From the NCBI GenBank assembly GCA_964632505.1, contig CAZWCE010000029.1:1-34692 (forward strand): a DNA stretch of 34,692 bases, in the 5' to 3' direction. Shown here piece after piece: positions 8,344-16,511 of this stretch. The notes beneath the pieces were generated by a model. That model was not told the origin of the DNA and made no database searches. It saw nothing but the letters and a program-made list of their open reading frames with translations. Within the stretch, counting starts at the first letter, position 1. The number at the start of each line of letters is the position of its first letter. A program made the translations under genes and the position numbers. This stretch comes from CAZWCE01 sp964632505. Lineage in GTDB: Bacteria > Planctomycetota > Planctomycetia > Pirellulales > Thermoguttaceae.

Positions 8344-8950
8344 TGCTTCTCCTCGTTCCATAAATAATGGTTGAATGTTCACGCTTAAAAAGAATACGGA
8401 TTCGAAAGTGGAGGATATGGTCATGAGCCTTTGCGAATCACCAAGGAATACGGATCCATCGCACGGATCGAAGTATCATTTCGTGCGACGACCGCCACGC
8501 CGGTTCAAGAGGGTTTCGTGTCGGCGAACCCAGTGCCGTCCGAATCGACTCCGGCAAAGCGTTGGGATCCTGGCTTCGGAAAGGGTTGTCTTCGTGACGT
8601 CCTGTCCGGTACGTCCTGTCTGGTAAAAACGGATTCGCTGTTTCACGATGATCGCGACAAAGCAGCGTTTTCAATCAAGACACCAGCATTATTTCCCGGA
8701 AATGGAATTCGTCAATAAGCTAAAATATGGTTTGCGGGAAACATAATGCTCCCCTAACCAAGACCACACAACCTCAGTGAAATCCGAACATTGATAGTAG
8801 AAAAAGTGAAGAGATTGACCCGCTCAGCTTGGTTGATCAACTCCGGTAATTCTTCTGAGAAGCTGCGCGAATATTGCACCCGATGGCGCGAAGATCGATG
8901 GTAGCGAGTGACCCGAAGATGCCTCCCGGTTGCGGGAAAACGAGGATCCC
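8344..8950. other. Long upstream region of the DUF1559 operon
   Basis: Between the terminator of the GH32 gene and the DUF1559 start no credible gene is present. Short frames on both strands are Arg/Pro-rich. The region must hold the promoter of the DUF1559 operon, but no good -35/-10 pair at correct spacing was recognised. The only clear structure is a tandem 14-base repeat at 8597-8624. Confidence 0.5.
8597..8624. repeat. Tandem 14-base direct repeat
   Basis: ACGTCCTGTCCGGT is followed at once by ACGTCCTGTCTGGT; the two copies differ at one base. It lies about 255 bases upstream of the DUF1559 start and could be a pair of regulator sites or a simple slippage duplication. Confidence 0.6.
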
Positions 8951-8952
8951 AA

Positions 8953-8994
8953 GAAAAAAAGACGCCCGGGATCGATCGTAAGAATCTCCCAGGC
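8953..8994 (-). terminator. Intrinsic terminator downstream of the GH32 gene
   Basis: Read on the minus strand, GCCTGGGA pairs with TCCCGGGC (8 bp with one G-U, 15-base loop), followed by a T-rich run (complement of the A run at 8954-8960). It lies about 140 bases after the GH32 stop. Confidence 0.65.
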
Positions 8995-9136
8995 GCGGCG
9001 AGTGAGAAATATTTAGCGAATTCCGAAGGCTGCTCAGGCTGATGCGCTGCGACAACTCCGAAACACGTTCGAGGGCATGGCATTCCGTCGATAAGAGATG
9101 CCCGGGGAAACAGTGCGGGAAAGCCTCGCACGAGCG

Positions 9137-11329
9137 CTACCGCTTCCAGATGGAAGTCATTCGGTGTACTTTCATCGATTCAACCAGAAGCGTTCCTCCC
9201 TCGGAAGTCAATGAAATGGTATCGATCGGTCGGCCCATATCTCGACGACTGCTGGTCTTGAAGCATGCCCCTTCATCGCCGACGACCTCGTACATCGGAC
9301 GATCGACGAGAACGCGAAAGGTGACCTTCCCGCCTTCGGCATCCATCGGCATTTCGTCCAGCTTCCGAGCCTCGAAATCGTAGGTTGTCACATTCTCTCC
9401 GAAACGGAGGAGCGCCTTGTCGGCCGTGCCCCGTCTGACGGTCACTTCGATGTCGAACAACTGATCATCCACATGGAAAGCGATCGTCGGCGATTCGGGC
9501 GTCAGTTCCTTATCGACGACTTCCTCCGGATTGGGCTTGCGGAGTTTCTCGAGTTCTTCAACCGGCGATGCAAACATCCGTACACCTTTCGCGGTCGTGC
9601 GAAGCGTCAGTCGGGTAGGGACGGTGAAGGTCTGGTTGAACGGCATCTCCGGCATCGTGATCCGTGCCCAACCGATCTGGATCCTTCGACCATCCGGTGT
9701 CTGGTTGAACGTTTGCGAGGCGTAATACTGGCCGTAATGAACACGGTACTTGTGCTCGTGCTCGGGCGTGAATTCCCGGCCGTCAAAGCGACCGATGTAA
9801 TACTGGGCATCGGCGCCGAAGATGACCCAACGTCGATTGTCTTCGTCGCCATCGATCGGCAATTCGAACAGTTCGGGACACTCGTGGAATCCCTTCATCT
9901 CGCTGACCTTCCGCCACTCTTTCAGGTTTTTCGAAGTGAATAAACCGAAGCGCTTTCCCTCGGCCAAATACAGCACCATCACCCATCGCTCCGTGGGCTC
10001 ATGCCAAAAGATTTTCGGATCCCGATCCCCACCGCCGCTGAGGTTCGGCACCACCGGATTCCCTTCGTATTTCACGAAGGACCGACCGTGGTCGTTGCTG
10101 TAGGCGATCGCCTGCGTGTACGGCCGAGGCGGATAGCCGAATCTTCCGGCGTAGGTATACGCCAGAATCATGACATCGTCTTCGCCGGTTTTGAATCCGG
10201 CCGTATTATGACGATCGACGGCGCCGGTGCCGGAGAATATCGTCCCGTGCTGATCCGGCAAGAGCGCGTTCTCCAGTTGTTTCCAATGGATCAAATCCGT
10301 GCTCACGGCGTGGCCCCAAGTCATATTACCCCATTTCCAACCGAAGGGATTATGTTGGAAGAACAGATGGTATTCGCCGTCGAGGTAGCACATGCCGTTC
10401 GGGTCGTTGTTCCATCCGACTTTTTGCGAGAAGTGGAACTGGGGCCGAAGCGGCTCGTCGTAAAGATTCGATCCGTAGGGGACGGCGTCGGCCTGGGTAA
10501 TGCTTTGAAAACCTTCTTCCGTGGCACCGACGACCTTCAAATCGATCGGCTTGTCGCCATAACGGTCGAGAGCGACATGTCCCCAGAAATCGACATTCCC
10601 CTCCTCACCCATGCCCATTTCGAATTGCAGTTCCGCGCCTTCCTCGGGCCGGAGGATGACGCGGGATCGAGGGCCCTGGTCGTTGACCGGGAAGAGCAAG
10701 TACTTCTTCGAGGGCGAGATGGTCTTCTCGAAGGTCTCGCCGGTAGGCCTGGTGGAATCCTCCGGTTCCGGCTTCGTGTCGGCCGGGCGGTTGGTTTGCA
10801 TGATCTGATCGACGTTGATATGCCCCCAACCTCCGGAGGCGTGGTCGACGATCTCCAAAACGGCCTGCTGGCCTCGCAAGGATTGGACCTCCCAGTTCTC
10901 CCAGTTCAAAAATTCGCTGCCGCCGGGCTGGAGATTCGGGCCGGTAGCGCTCCGCACCACCTCGCCGTCGATCAGCAGGTTCATGCAAGTTTTGCCTTGG
11001 TGTCCACCTCCTCCGATCAGGAATTGGAGGTAGTCCCGCTTGATGGTAAACTCCGGAGAGGTCAGCTTGCCGGTAGGCTTGTCTCGACCCAAAAAAGAAT
11101 TGACCAATCTCTCACCTTCGTAACCCGACACCTGCATTTGCCCGGGAAGCGTTCCCTTTGCCGGTCCGTCGCCGAACGCCTCTCCTTCGACTTTCCAATC
11201 GCCGTAGTCTTTTGATTCGAAATCGTTGATCAGGATATCCTTCTCCGCATCGTCGGCAGAGCCGGAAACCGTTCCGGCAAGAATCAACACGAATGAAAAC
11301 AAGACGGTCATCACCAAGTTCTTTTTCAT
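9137..11329 (-). CDS. Secreted glycoside hydrolase family 32 (levanase / fructan beta-fructosidase)
   Basis: The protein has 730 residues from the ATG at 11329, whose ribosome site is the GGAG inside an upstream in-frame TTG. The signal peptide is residues 1-24. An N-terminal beta-sandwich domain (about 32-178, ending GGWGHINVDQI) resembles the carbohydrate-binding-type domain seen on exported GH32 enzymes. The catalytic five-bladed propeller starts near 295. All three GH32 active-site motifs are present: NNDPNG (nucleophile Asp309), RDP (436-438, transition-state Asp437) and ECPE (acid/base Glu483). A C-terminal beta-sandwich follows. It should release fructose from levan, inulin or sucrose outside the cytoplasm; the exact substrate cannot be read. 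It has its own promoter and terminator, and is divergent from the DUF1080 gene. No fructose transporter or fructokinase is in the window. Confidence 0.92.
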   Translation of the reverse strand: MKKNLVMTVLFSFVLILAGTVSGSADDAEKDILINDFESKDYGDWKVEGEAFGDGPAKGTLPGQMQVSGYEGERLVNSFLGRDKPTGKLTSPEFTIKRDYLQFLIGGGGHQGKTCMNLLIDGEVVRSATGPNLQPGGSEFLNWENWEVQSLRGQQAVLEIVDHASGGWGHINVDQIMQTNRPADTKPEPEDSTRPTGETFEKTISPSKKYLLFPVNDQGPRSRVILRPEEGAELQFEMGMGEEGNVDFWGHVALDRYGDKPIDLKVVGATEEGFQSITQADAVPYGSNLYDEPLRPQFHFSQKVGWNNDPNGMCYLDGEYHLFFQHNPFGWKWGNMTWGHAVSTDLIHWKQLENALLPDQHGTIFSGTGAVDRHNTAGFKTGEDDVMILAYTYAGRFGYPPRPYTQAIAYSNDHGRSFVKYEGNPVVPNLSGGGDRDPKIFWHEPTERWVMVLYLAEGKRFGLFTSKNLKEWRKVSEMKGFHECPELFELPIDGDEDNRRWVIFGADAQYYIGRFDGREFTPEHEHKYRVHYGQYYASQTFNQTPDGRRIQIGWARITMPEMPFNQTFTVPTRLTLRTTAKGVRMFASPVEELEKLRKPNPEEVVDKELTPESPTIAFHVDDQLFDIEVTVRRGTADKALLRFGENVTTYDFEARKLDEMPMDAEGGKVTFRVLVDRPMYEVVGDEGACFKTSSRRDMGRPIDTISLTSEGGTLLVESMKVHRMTSIWKR

Positions 11330-11401
11330 GGCATTCTCCAATGCATCTACAAAAAAAAGGTTGTCGCCGGCATGGGGCGATCTCGGAATCTCTCTGACTT
11401 C

Positions 11402-11430
11402 ATATTAGACAAAATCGGACGACCGTACAA
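11402..11430 (-). promoter_or_regulatory. Promoter of the GH32 gene
   Basis: On the minus strand, TTGTAC (11430-11425) and TAATAT (11407-11402) are separated by exactly 17 bases. The implied transcription start is near 11395, giving a leader of about 65 bases before the GH32 ATG. Confidence 0.65.
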
Positions 11431-11508
11431 TTCAGGGAGAGCCCCGAGGAGAGATTCTTCTCGCAACCACCTCAAGGAGAAACGACGCCCCCGAGGTGGG
11501 CAAGATTC

Positions 11509-11537
11509 TTGAACGCCTGTTCCGACTCGGATAAAAT
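11509..11537 (+). promoter_or_regulatory. Promoter of the DUF1080 gene
   Basis: TTGAAC (11509-11514) and TAAAAT (11532-11537) are separated by exactly 17 bases, with an implied start near 11544 and a leader of about 85 bases before the ATG at 11628. It faces away from the GH32 promoter about 80 bases to the left. Confidence 0.65.
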
Positions 11538-11627
11538 GATAATAGATAAACGTCTCTGCCAAGAAATCACAAGGTTTGCGGTGTAGGCTTCCTTTTATTT
11601 CATTACCAATTCCCCCTGGGTCTTGCC

Positions 11628-12479
11628 ATGTCGAAATCATCTTGCCGCTCCGTGAAAACAATCAATCGACGCCACTACCTCAAAACTCTGGCATCCACGG
11701 TGAGTTATGCCGCTCTGGCTCCCCGACTCTTCGCGGATGAATCCCGATCTCTCTCTTATCAGCCTCTTTTCGACGGAGTCTCTCTCGATGGCTGGCATAC
11801 GAACTCCATGCGGATCGGCCACGGCACGGGAGGTCTTTGGCGAGTCGAAAACGGAGCGATTACCGGCCGGCAGGATCCTCCCGGCTCCGGCAATGGTGGG
11901 CTCTTGCTTTCCAACCAGCCGTTCGGCGATTTCGATCTGCTCATCGAGATGCTGCCTGATTGGGGGCCCGACAGCGGCATTTTCTTCCGCTGCACCGAAA
12001 CGGGTGCAGGATTTCAGATGTACGTCGACTATCACGACGGCGGGAATGTCGGCCATCTCCGTGGGGAAATGCCCGGAGCATTCGCCATCAAACCGTTCCA
12101 AATCGACGGCAAATTCAACGACCGGGGCAAACTCATCGACTTCACCACACGAACCGACCCACGCGCAGAACAATGGCCTGAAGGGGTGTACGAATACACA
12201 TGTTCACCAGATCAATGGCGAAAGGCATGGCGTATCGACGACTGGAACACCGCCCGCATTCGTTGCATCGGGAAATATCCCCAAATCACTACCTGGATCA
12301 ACGATGTCAAAATATGTCACTTCGACGGAGAAGCATGTACCCTTCCCGGTTACGGCAAGCAACACGTTTACGACCTCTTGGGGCGTTCCGGCTCCATCGG
12401 ATTGCAAGTCCACGGAGGCGATTTCTGGCCGGCGGGGAAACAATGTCGCTGGAAAAATATCCGCATCGCGCGAATTTGA
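11628..12479 (+). CDS. Tat-exported DUF1080 protein (3-keto-disaccharide hydrolase family)
   Basis: A 283-residue protein with a twin-arginine signal (INRRHYLKTL, residues 12-21, then a hydrophobic stretch to ADE near 38). The mature part is a single concanavalin-like DUF1080 domain: it opens with LFDGVSLDGWH, passes GPDSGIFFRC and GFQMYVDYHDGG, and ends with GSIGLQVHGG and CRWKNIRIARI. This family is named 3-keto-disaccharide hydrolase after members that cleave 3-keto-glycosides. The family link with Gfo/Idh/MocA oxidoreductases suggests oxidation then cleavage; the Tat-exported Gfo/Idh/MocA enzyme at 3.6-5.0 kb is a possible but unlinked partner. The ATG has only a weak ribosome site. The gene is monocistronic. 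Confidence 0.88.
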   Translation: MSKSSCRSVKTINRRHYLKTLASTVSYAALAPRLFADESRSLSYQPLFDGVSLDGWHTNSMRIGHGTGGLWRVENGAITGRQDPPGSGNGGLLLSNQPFGDFDLLIEMLPDWGPDSGIFFRCTETGAGFQMYVDYHDGGNVGHLRGEMPGAFAIKPFQIDGKFNDRGKLIDFTTRTDPRAEQWPEGVYEYTCSPDQWRKAWRIDDWNTARIRCIGKYPQITTWINDVKICHFDGEACTLPGYGKQHVYDLLGRSGSIGLQVHGGDFWPAGKQCRWKNIRIARI

Positions 12480-12975
12480 AGAGGGCTTGAATTTCAAGGA
12501 TCCCCTAGCTCAAAAAACGACTTGCTTTGCGAGAATGCAGGGAAAAAAGAATTGCGGTGCATCAGGCCGTTAGGGGGGCTTATTCATGTTCGTATCAATC
12601 GTGGCCCCTCGGTTCATGCAGTGACGCCCGTGAGGCCGGGCTCTCGCTGTTCCCCCGGGGTTCACTATCTATGCGACGCTCAATAAGGATGCAAACTTCG
12701 ATGGTTGGTCCAAATCATTATTCAGGCGTACTCCGTCGATGAAACATCCCCTTTTCATTATCCTCCTCGCGGTTTTTCTGATCGTTTCCGACTCCTGAAA
12801 AAGTGGCCGACGATCTTCTCTCTTTCTGCGCCTTCATCGAACTGGAGGACGGTCGGCACGAGGAACCATTGCATCCCGCTACCTTTCGGCCGGCCGTCAA
12901 GAAAAGGGGCGATTGATGAATGAGGAGTTTCCTCGGGCCGGAAGGGGGCTTTGGAGCGAGCTGGAAGAACAATAT
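12480..12975. other. Gene-free stretch between DUF1080 and rplT
   Basis: No full gene is visible. The one notable item is a 19-codon plus-strand frame (12739-12798) encoding a signal-peptide-like MKHPLFIILLAVFLIVSDS and then a stop. It may be the remnant start of an exported protein, or chance; there is no good ribosome site. The stretch has no clear terminator for the DUF1080 gene. Confidence 0.4.
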
Positions 12976-13022
12976 AAAAAAAAGACGGACGAGCTCCCGT
13001 GGGGAAGCTTCATCCGTCTTTT
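12976..13022 (-). terminator. Terminator of the rpmI-rplT operon
   Basis: An imperfect inverted repeat has outer arms AAGACGGA and TCCGTCTT and an inner GC-rich part near GAGCTCCC/GGGAAGCTTC. On the minus strand it is followed by eight Ts. It starts about 60 bases after the rplT stop. The plus-strand side also has TTTTC, so it may serve both directions. Confidence 0.75.
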
Positions 13023-13082
13023 CGTCAAAGGTGCCGATCCGTGTGGTGAGAAGATGATTTCCTGCTGGCGTTTTGAACAAAC

Positions 13083-13430
13083 CTACGCTTTTTTTGCTAG
13101 TTCGACAACGGCATCGAAGGCGGCCTCGTCGCGAACGGCCATCTCGGCGAGCATTTTCCGGTCGAGTTCGACATTCGCCTTCTTGAGCCCGTTGATGAAG
13201 ACGCTGTAGCGGATGCCTCGCATACGACAGGCGGCGTTGATCCGCGTGATCCAGAGTCGTCGGAAATCGCGTTTACGACGTTTCCGGTCCCTCGTGGCGA
13301 AGGCGTCGCTACGAATGACGGTTTCCTTGGCCGTACGCAAAAGATTGCGTCGGCCCCCGCGAAACCCCTTGGTTCGCTTGAAGAGTCTCTTTTTGGCCCG
13401 ACGTCGGGCAGCTCCTTTTTTCGTGCGCAT
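13083..13430 (-). CDS. rplT: 50S ribosomal protein L20
   Basis: A 115-residue, very basic protein that matches bacterial L20 along its full length. It has the long Arg/Lys N-terminal helix (RRRAKKRLFKRTKGFRGG), then RDRKRRKRDFRRLWITRINAA and YSVFINGLKKANVELDRKMLAEMA, both hallmark segments. L20 binds 23S rRNA early in 50S assembly. In many bacteria it also represses its own operon by binding the mRNA leader. It follows rpmI with about 220 bases between the two stops and starts. The usual upstream neighbour infC is absent here. It ends at a strong terminator. Confidence 0.97.
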   Translation of the reverse strand: MRTKKGAARRRAKKRLFKRTKGFRGGRRNLLRTAKETVIRSDAFATRDRKRRKRDFRRLWITRINAACRMRGIRYSVFINGLKKANVELDRKMLAEMAVRDEAAFDAVVELAKKA

Positions 13431-13651
13431 AATACCTCTCTCTTTCCTTCATATGACGACGCAATCAAGGCCTCGCCGGGAACGCAAAAATCTCTCGGGA
13501 GATCTTCCGGTTCCGGCAACGTTTCTCGCCCGCTGCGTCCCGACACAGTGGTTTTTTCATGATCCCGGAAACCGGGAGCCTGACCGTGGGCCACGTCTCC
13601 CCCCGCTTTGATCATTTCGTAAGAAGGCGGTCGATTCCGGAATCTCGTCGC

Positions 13652-13855
13652 TCAATAGCTGTGATCGCTGAGCGCTTCGCGAATGCGCTTCGAATCGATT
13701 TTTGAAAGAGTCGTCGTTCCGCGAAGCTTGCGTTTTCGTTTCTGGCTCATGCGAGCCGCCAAGTGTCCGGTACCGCTGCAACGATGCAACACTTTCCCGC
13801 GACCGCTGATCCGGAAGCGCTTTTTCGTTCCTTTATGCGTCTTCTGTTTCGGCAT
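13652..13855 (-). CDS. rpmI: 50S ribosomal protein L35
   Basis: A 67-residue basic protein: it starts MPKQKTHKGTKKRFRISGRGK, continues HRCSGTGHLAARMSQKRKR and ends with the SKIDSKRIREALSDHSY tail, all typical of L35. The ATG at 13855 follows an AAAGGTGA ribosome site; longer in-frame extensions are not protein-like. It forms an operon with rplT, led by its own promoter (about 14.02-14.05 kb) and a leader of about 155 bases that can fold in two alternative ways. Confidence 0.96.
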   Translation of the reverse strand: MPKQKTHKGTKKRFRISGRGKVLHRCSGTGHLAARMSQKRKRKLRGTTTLSKIDSKRIREALSDHSY

Positions 13856-14012
13856 CTTTTCACCTTTAAGTCTGCAAGTTCGGTTCACCGTCCCGAGAAA
13901 CCAGGGGATGTCCCATTCGTTCGACCGGAGATGGATCCGGAAATCCCTCCCAAAAAATCGAGGATTTCCCGCTTCCACACGAAAGGGAGGGCTATCTTGT
14001 TGATGACGAAAA
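13856..14012 (-). promoter_or_regulatory. Structured 5' leader of rpmI-rplT (possible L20 autoregulation)
   Basis: Two pairings that exclude each other are visible on the minus strand. CCCTCCC (complement of 13985-13991) can pair with GGGAGGG (complement of 13945-13951). GGAAATCC (complement of 13962-13969) can pair with GGATTTCC (complement of 13939-13946). They compete for the bases at 13945-13946. A run of six Ts lies between them (complement of 13952-13957). Ribosomal protein operons often use such leaders. The fold does not match one consensus known to me, so the role is inference. Confidence 0.4.
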
Positions 14013-14018
14013 GACCGT

Positions 14019-14047
14019 ATTATAAACAGAAACCTCTTCGAGCAAAA
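14019..14047 (-). promoter_or_regulatory. Promoter of rpmI-rplT
   Basis: A consensus TATAAT (14024-14019 on the minus strand) has a weak -35 (TTTTGC, 14047-14042) at 17 bases. The implied start is near 14012. Confidence 0.55.
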
Positions 14048-14185
14048 GGGCCTGCCCAAAAAAGCGGCCTGGAAACGGCAAATCCAACGTGGAGATATCC
14101 AACTGCTTGCAAGTGGCGTTTCTTTCGAACAGACTCGCCGCAATCGCTCCTTGAAATTCATCGCAAACTGAATATTGAAATGGAT

Positions 14186-15340
14186 TTAGCGTGGCGGGGC
14201 CCCAGCGGGGATTCGATCCATCCACCCTCCACCGAGGAGACGGTCCCCCACGTAGCAAGCCAGCCCTTGACCAGGGGCAATGCCGTAATTCGGCTCGTCG
14301 AAATGCACTTCGAGGTTCGATTCGTTCCGAGGAACGACGGTCGCCTGGACTGATCGGGTGCGGTAGCGGAATTGCACCTCACACCGGAACCGATCCCGGG
14401 GGCAGGGAATCAGCCAATTCATGCCCCTGACAAACACCTGCCGAACCGCCAGCTCCTCCCGGTCGCCGACGACAACCCGCCGCGTCTTGGCGTCGAGCCG
14501 AACGACAAACTTGCGTTCTCCGAAGGCGATTCTCAGCCCTTTCCGCTGTCCGATGGTGTATTGCTCCAAGCCCTCGTGGTGTCCAACCACCTCCCCCGTG
14601 GTGGTGATGATCTCGCCGGAGGTGTCGGTTTTCGGCCGTCGGTGCCGGATGAAATCGGCGTGATCCTGATCGGGCACAAAGCAGATTTCCTGGCTCTCCT
14701 TTTTCTTCGCAATATGTAAGTCCTTTGATTCAGCGATCTTACGGATCGCCTTCTTGGTCATTTCTCCGAGGGGAAAAAGAAGTCGCGGAAGTCGATTTCG
14801 CTCGATTTGCATCAGCATATAGGACTGATCTTTTGTGGGGTCGGCCCCCCGACAGAGCGCCACATCCTCTCCTTCGAACGCTTCAAAGAGGGGGGTCCGG
14901 CAATCCTTCGACTCGTTCTGCAGCCAACGCCGAGAAGAGACACGGCGAACGTAGTGACCGGTGGCGAGATACTCGGCCCCGAGGCGATCGGCAAGATCGA
15001 ACAGGCCGCCGAATTTGAATCGTCGATTGCAAACAATGCAGGGATTCGGCGTCCGTCCGCGAAGATACTCGTCGACGAAAAAATCGATCAATCCCTGGAA
15101 AGGTTCTTCGGCGTGGTAGATCTCCAGCGGAATCCCCAGTTTCTCGGCCACACAGAGGGCATCGCGGGCATCGGCGGTGCTTCCACAGCCGAGGGGATCT
15201 CCCCCCCCTGTTTCGGCCGGCGGCCTTTCGGGGAGGTGTTGCATGAAGACACCGGTCACCCGATGTCCTTGCTGCAGAAGCAGATGCGCCGCAACACTGC
15301 TATCGACGCCACCCGACATGGCCAACAGAACCTGAGCCAC
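14186..15340 (-). CDS. mnmA: tRNA-specific 2-thiouridylase MnmA
   Basis: MnmA puts sulfur on uridine 34 of Lys, Glu and Gln tRNAs using ATP and a sulfur relay. The start chosen is GTG at 15340, because the bases just upstream (AGGAGGAGG) are a near-perfect ribosome site; a longer in-frame version would translate this site as Gly-Gly-Gly. That gives 384 residues, near the usual length. Motifs: PP-loop SGGVDSS (9-15), then ADARDALCVAEKLGIP; the catalytic Cys in TPNPCIVCN (Cys101); the partner Cys in SQEICFVPDQDH (Cys220); and IGQRKGL in the central domain. The C-terminal beta barrel ends IAPGQGLACYVGDRLLGGG. The gene lies downstream of lpxA on the same strand, about 108 bases after its stop, and may be co-transcribed. 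Confidence 0.96.
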   Translation of the reverse strand: MAQVLLAMSGGVDSSVAAHLLLQQGHRVTGVFMQHLPERPPAETGGGDPLGCGSTADARDALCVAEKLGIPLEIYHAEEPFQGLIDFFVDEYLRGRTPNPCIVCNRRFKFGGLFDLADRLGAEYLATGHYVRRVSSRRWLQNESKDCRTPLFEAFEGEDVALCRGADPTKDQSYMLMQIERNRLPRLLFPLGEMTKKAIRKIAESKDLHIAKKKESQEICFVPDQDHADFIRHRRPKTDTSGEIITTTGEVVGHHEGLEQYTIGQRKGLRIAFGERKFVVRLDAKTRRVVVGDREELAVRQVFVRGMNWLIPCPRDRFRCEVQFRYRTRSVQATVVPRNESNLEVHFDEPNYGIAPGQGLACYVGDRLLGGGWMDRIPAGAPPR

Positions 15341-15448
15341 GAACCCTCCTCCTCTTTGCGATTCGGACACGCCAAATCCCGACGGGGCGCTCCTGTTGGA
15401 GCGCCCTCCACGGGGAAGGGTCGATTTTAGAGGGCGACACCGGAAGCG

Positions 15449-16324
15449 TCAACTCGCGGTGACCTTCAGTTTTGCGGGGCCTTCGTCTCTGCTTAGCGGC
15501 TTGGCGTCGTGGAGTTTGATGGTCGCTCCCTCGGGCTGACGGCGTTCGTTCGTGATGCCGCGGGTCGTGGTGGCGAGGAAGCGCGACATTTCCAAGGCCG
15601 GTCCCTCGGTGAAGGTTTCCTCGAGCATTTGCAAGATCTCTCGCCAAGAGAGACGCCGTCGGTAGAGAATGCGGTACGCCTCCTTGAGGGTATGGAGACT
15701 TTCGGCGGAAAAACCTGCCCGACGCAGGCCGATTCGGTTCAGCCCGACCACGAGACTGCTCAATCCGTCGACGGTCATGAACGGCGGAACATCCTTGACG
15801 ATATGGGCCTGCCCCCCCACCATCGCCAAAGAACCGATCCGGCAATATTGGTGTACGGCGACCGCGCCGGAAAAATTCGCCCGATCTCCCACCGTCACAT
15901 GGCCGGCGAGCATGGTGTTATTCGCCGCGATGACATGGTTCCCGATTCGGCAATCGTGGGCAATATGGGTATTGATCATCAGCATGCAATTGTCGCCAAC
16001 GCTCGTCTCGTCGGTTTCCTTGAGTGCTCGATGAATCGTGGCGTTTTCGCGGATGGTGTTTCCCGAACCGACGGTCACGCGACCGGGAATCTCCGGAACA
16101 TCGACATGCTGGGGCAGCCCCCCGATGACCGCCCCCTCGAAAACGTGGTTGTTCGGCCCGAGCGTCGTTCCCGACTTGATCGCCACGTTCGACTCCAATA
16201 CGCATCCATCGCCCAGGACGACATCGTCCTCAACCACGCAAAACGGACCGATCTTGACATCTTTCCCCAAGAAAGCCCCCGGATGGACCACCGCATGAGA
16301 ATGAATATTCACTGACTTCCTCAT
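15449..16324 (-). CDS. lpxA: Acyl-ACP--UDP-N-acetylglucosamine O-acyltransferase LpxA
   Basis: LpxA makes the first step of lipid A synthesis, moving a hydroxyacyl chain from ACP to UDP-GlcNAc in the cytoplasm. The protein has 291 residues, about 30 more than the E. coli enzyme; the extra part is a polar C-terminal tail after residue 260. The N-terminal two thirds are left-handed beta-helix hexapeptide repeats (VKIGPF, VVLGDG, TTLGPN, VTVGSG, VTVGDR). The catalytic segment INTHIAHDC (residues 118-125) matches E. coli, with His123 as the general base. A helical C-terminal domain begins at GLRRAGFSAE. Its presence supports a diderm envelope able to make lipid A. Other lpx genes are not in the window. 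Confidence 0.95.
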   Translation of the reverse strand: MRKSVNIHSHAVVHPGAFLGKDVKIGPFCVVEDDVVLGDGCVLESNVAIKSGTTLGPNNHVFEGAVIGGLPQHVDVPEIPGRVTVGSGNTIRENATIHRALKETDETSVGDNCMLMINTHIAHDCRIGNHVIAANNTMLAGHVTVGDRANFSGAVAVHQYCRIGSLAMVGGQAHIVKDVPPFMTVDGLSSLVVGLNRIGLRRAGFSAESLHTLKEAYRILYRRRLSWREILQMLEETFTEGPALEMSRFLATTTRGITNERRQPEGATIKLHDAKPLSRDEGPAKLKVTAS

Positions 16325-16441
16325 TTCTGGCTAAAGGAAGACTCGTCGCCGACTCGGGCGACGGCCGGATCACTCCCGCCGAACAGGGAGATGACAACAA
16401 TGAGACGAACCGCCTCTCCATTCCTTTATTGTCGGTCAAAC

Positions 16442-16469
16442 AGCATAGGCAAATTATTCCGATTCTCAA
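16442..16469 (-). promoter_or_regulatory. Promoter candidate for lpxA
   Basis: On the minus strand, TTGAGA (16469-16464) and TATGCT (16447-16442) are separated by 16 bases, about 118 bases upstream of the lpxA ATG. Confidence 0.45.
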
Positions 16470-16488
16470 ATAGTGATTTATTTATTTA

Positions 16489-16511
16489 AAAAGAATTCCG
16501 GCAATTCTTTT
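16489..16511. repeat. Perfect AT-rich inverted repeat
   Basis: AAAAGAATT and AATTCTTTT form perfect 9-base arms around CCGGC, starting 20 bases upstream of the lpxA -35 box. It could be an operator or a weak two-way terminator; its place ahead of a promoter favours an operator. Confidence 0.55.

Noticed and set aside
14200..14225. tRNA T-loop-like GATTCGATCC
   Set aside because: It lies inside the 3' end of mnmA and no acceptor stem or anticodon arm is found around it.
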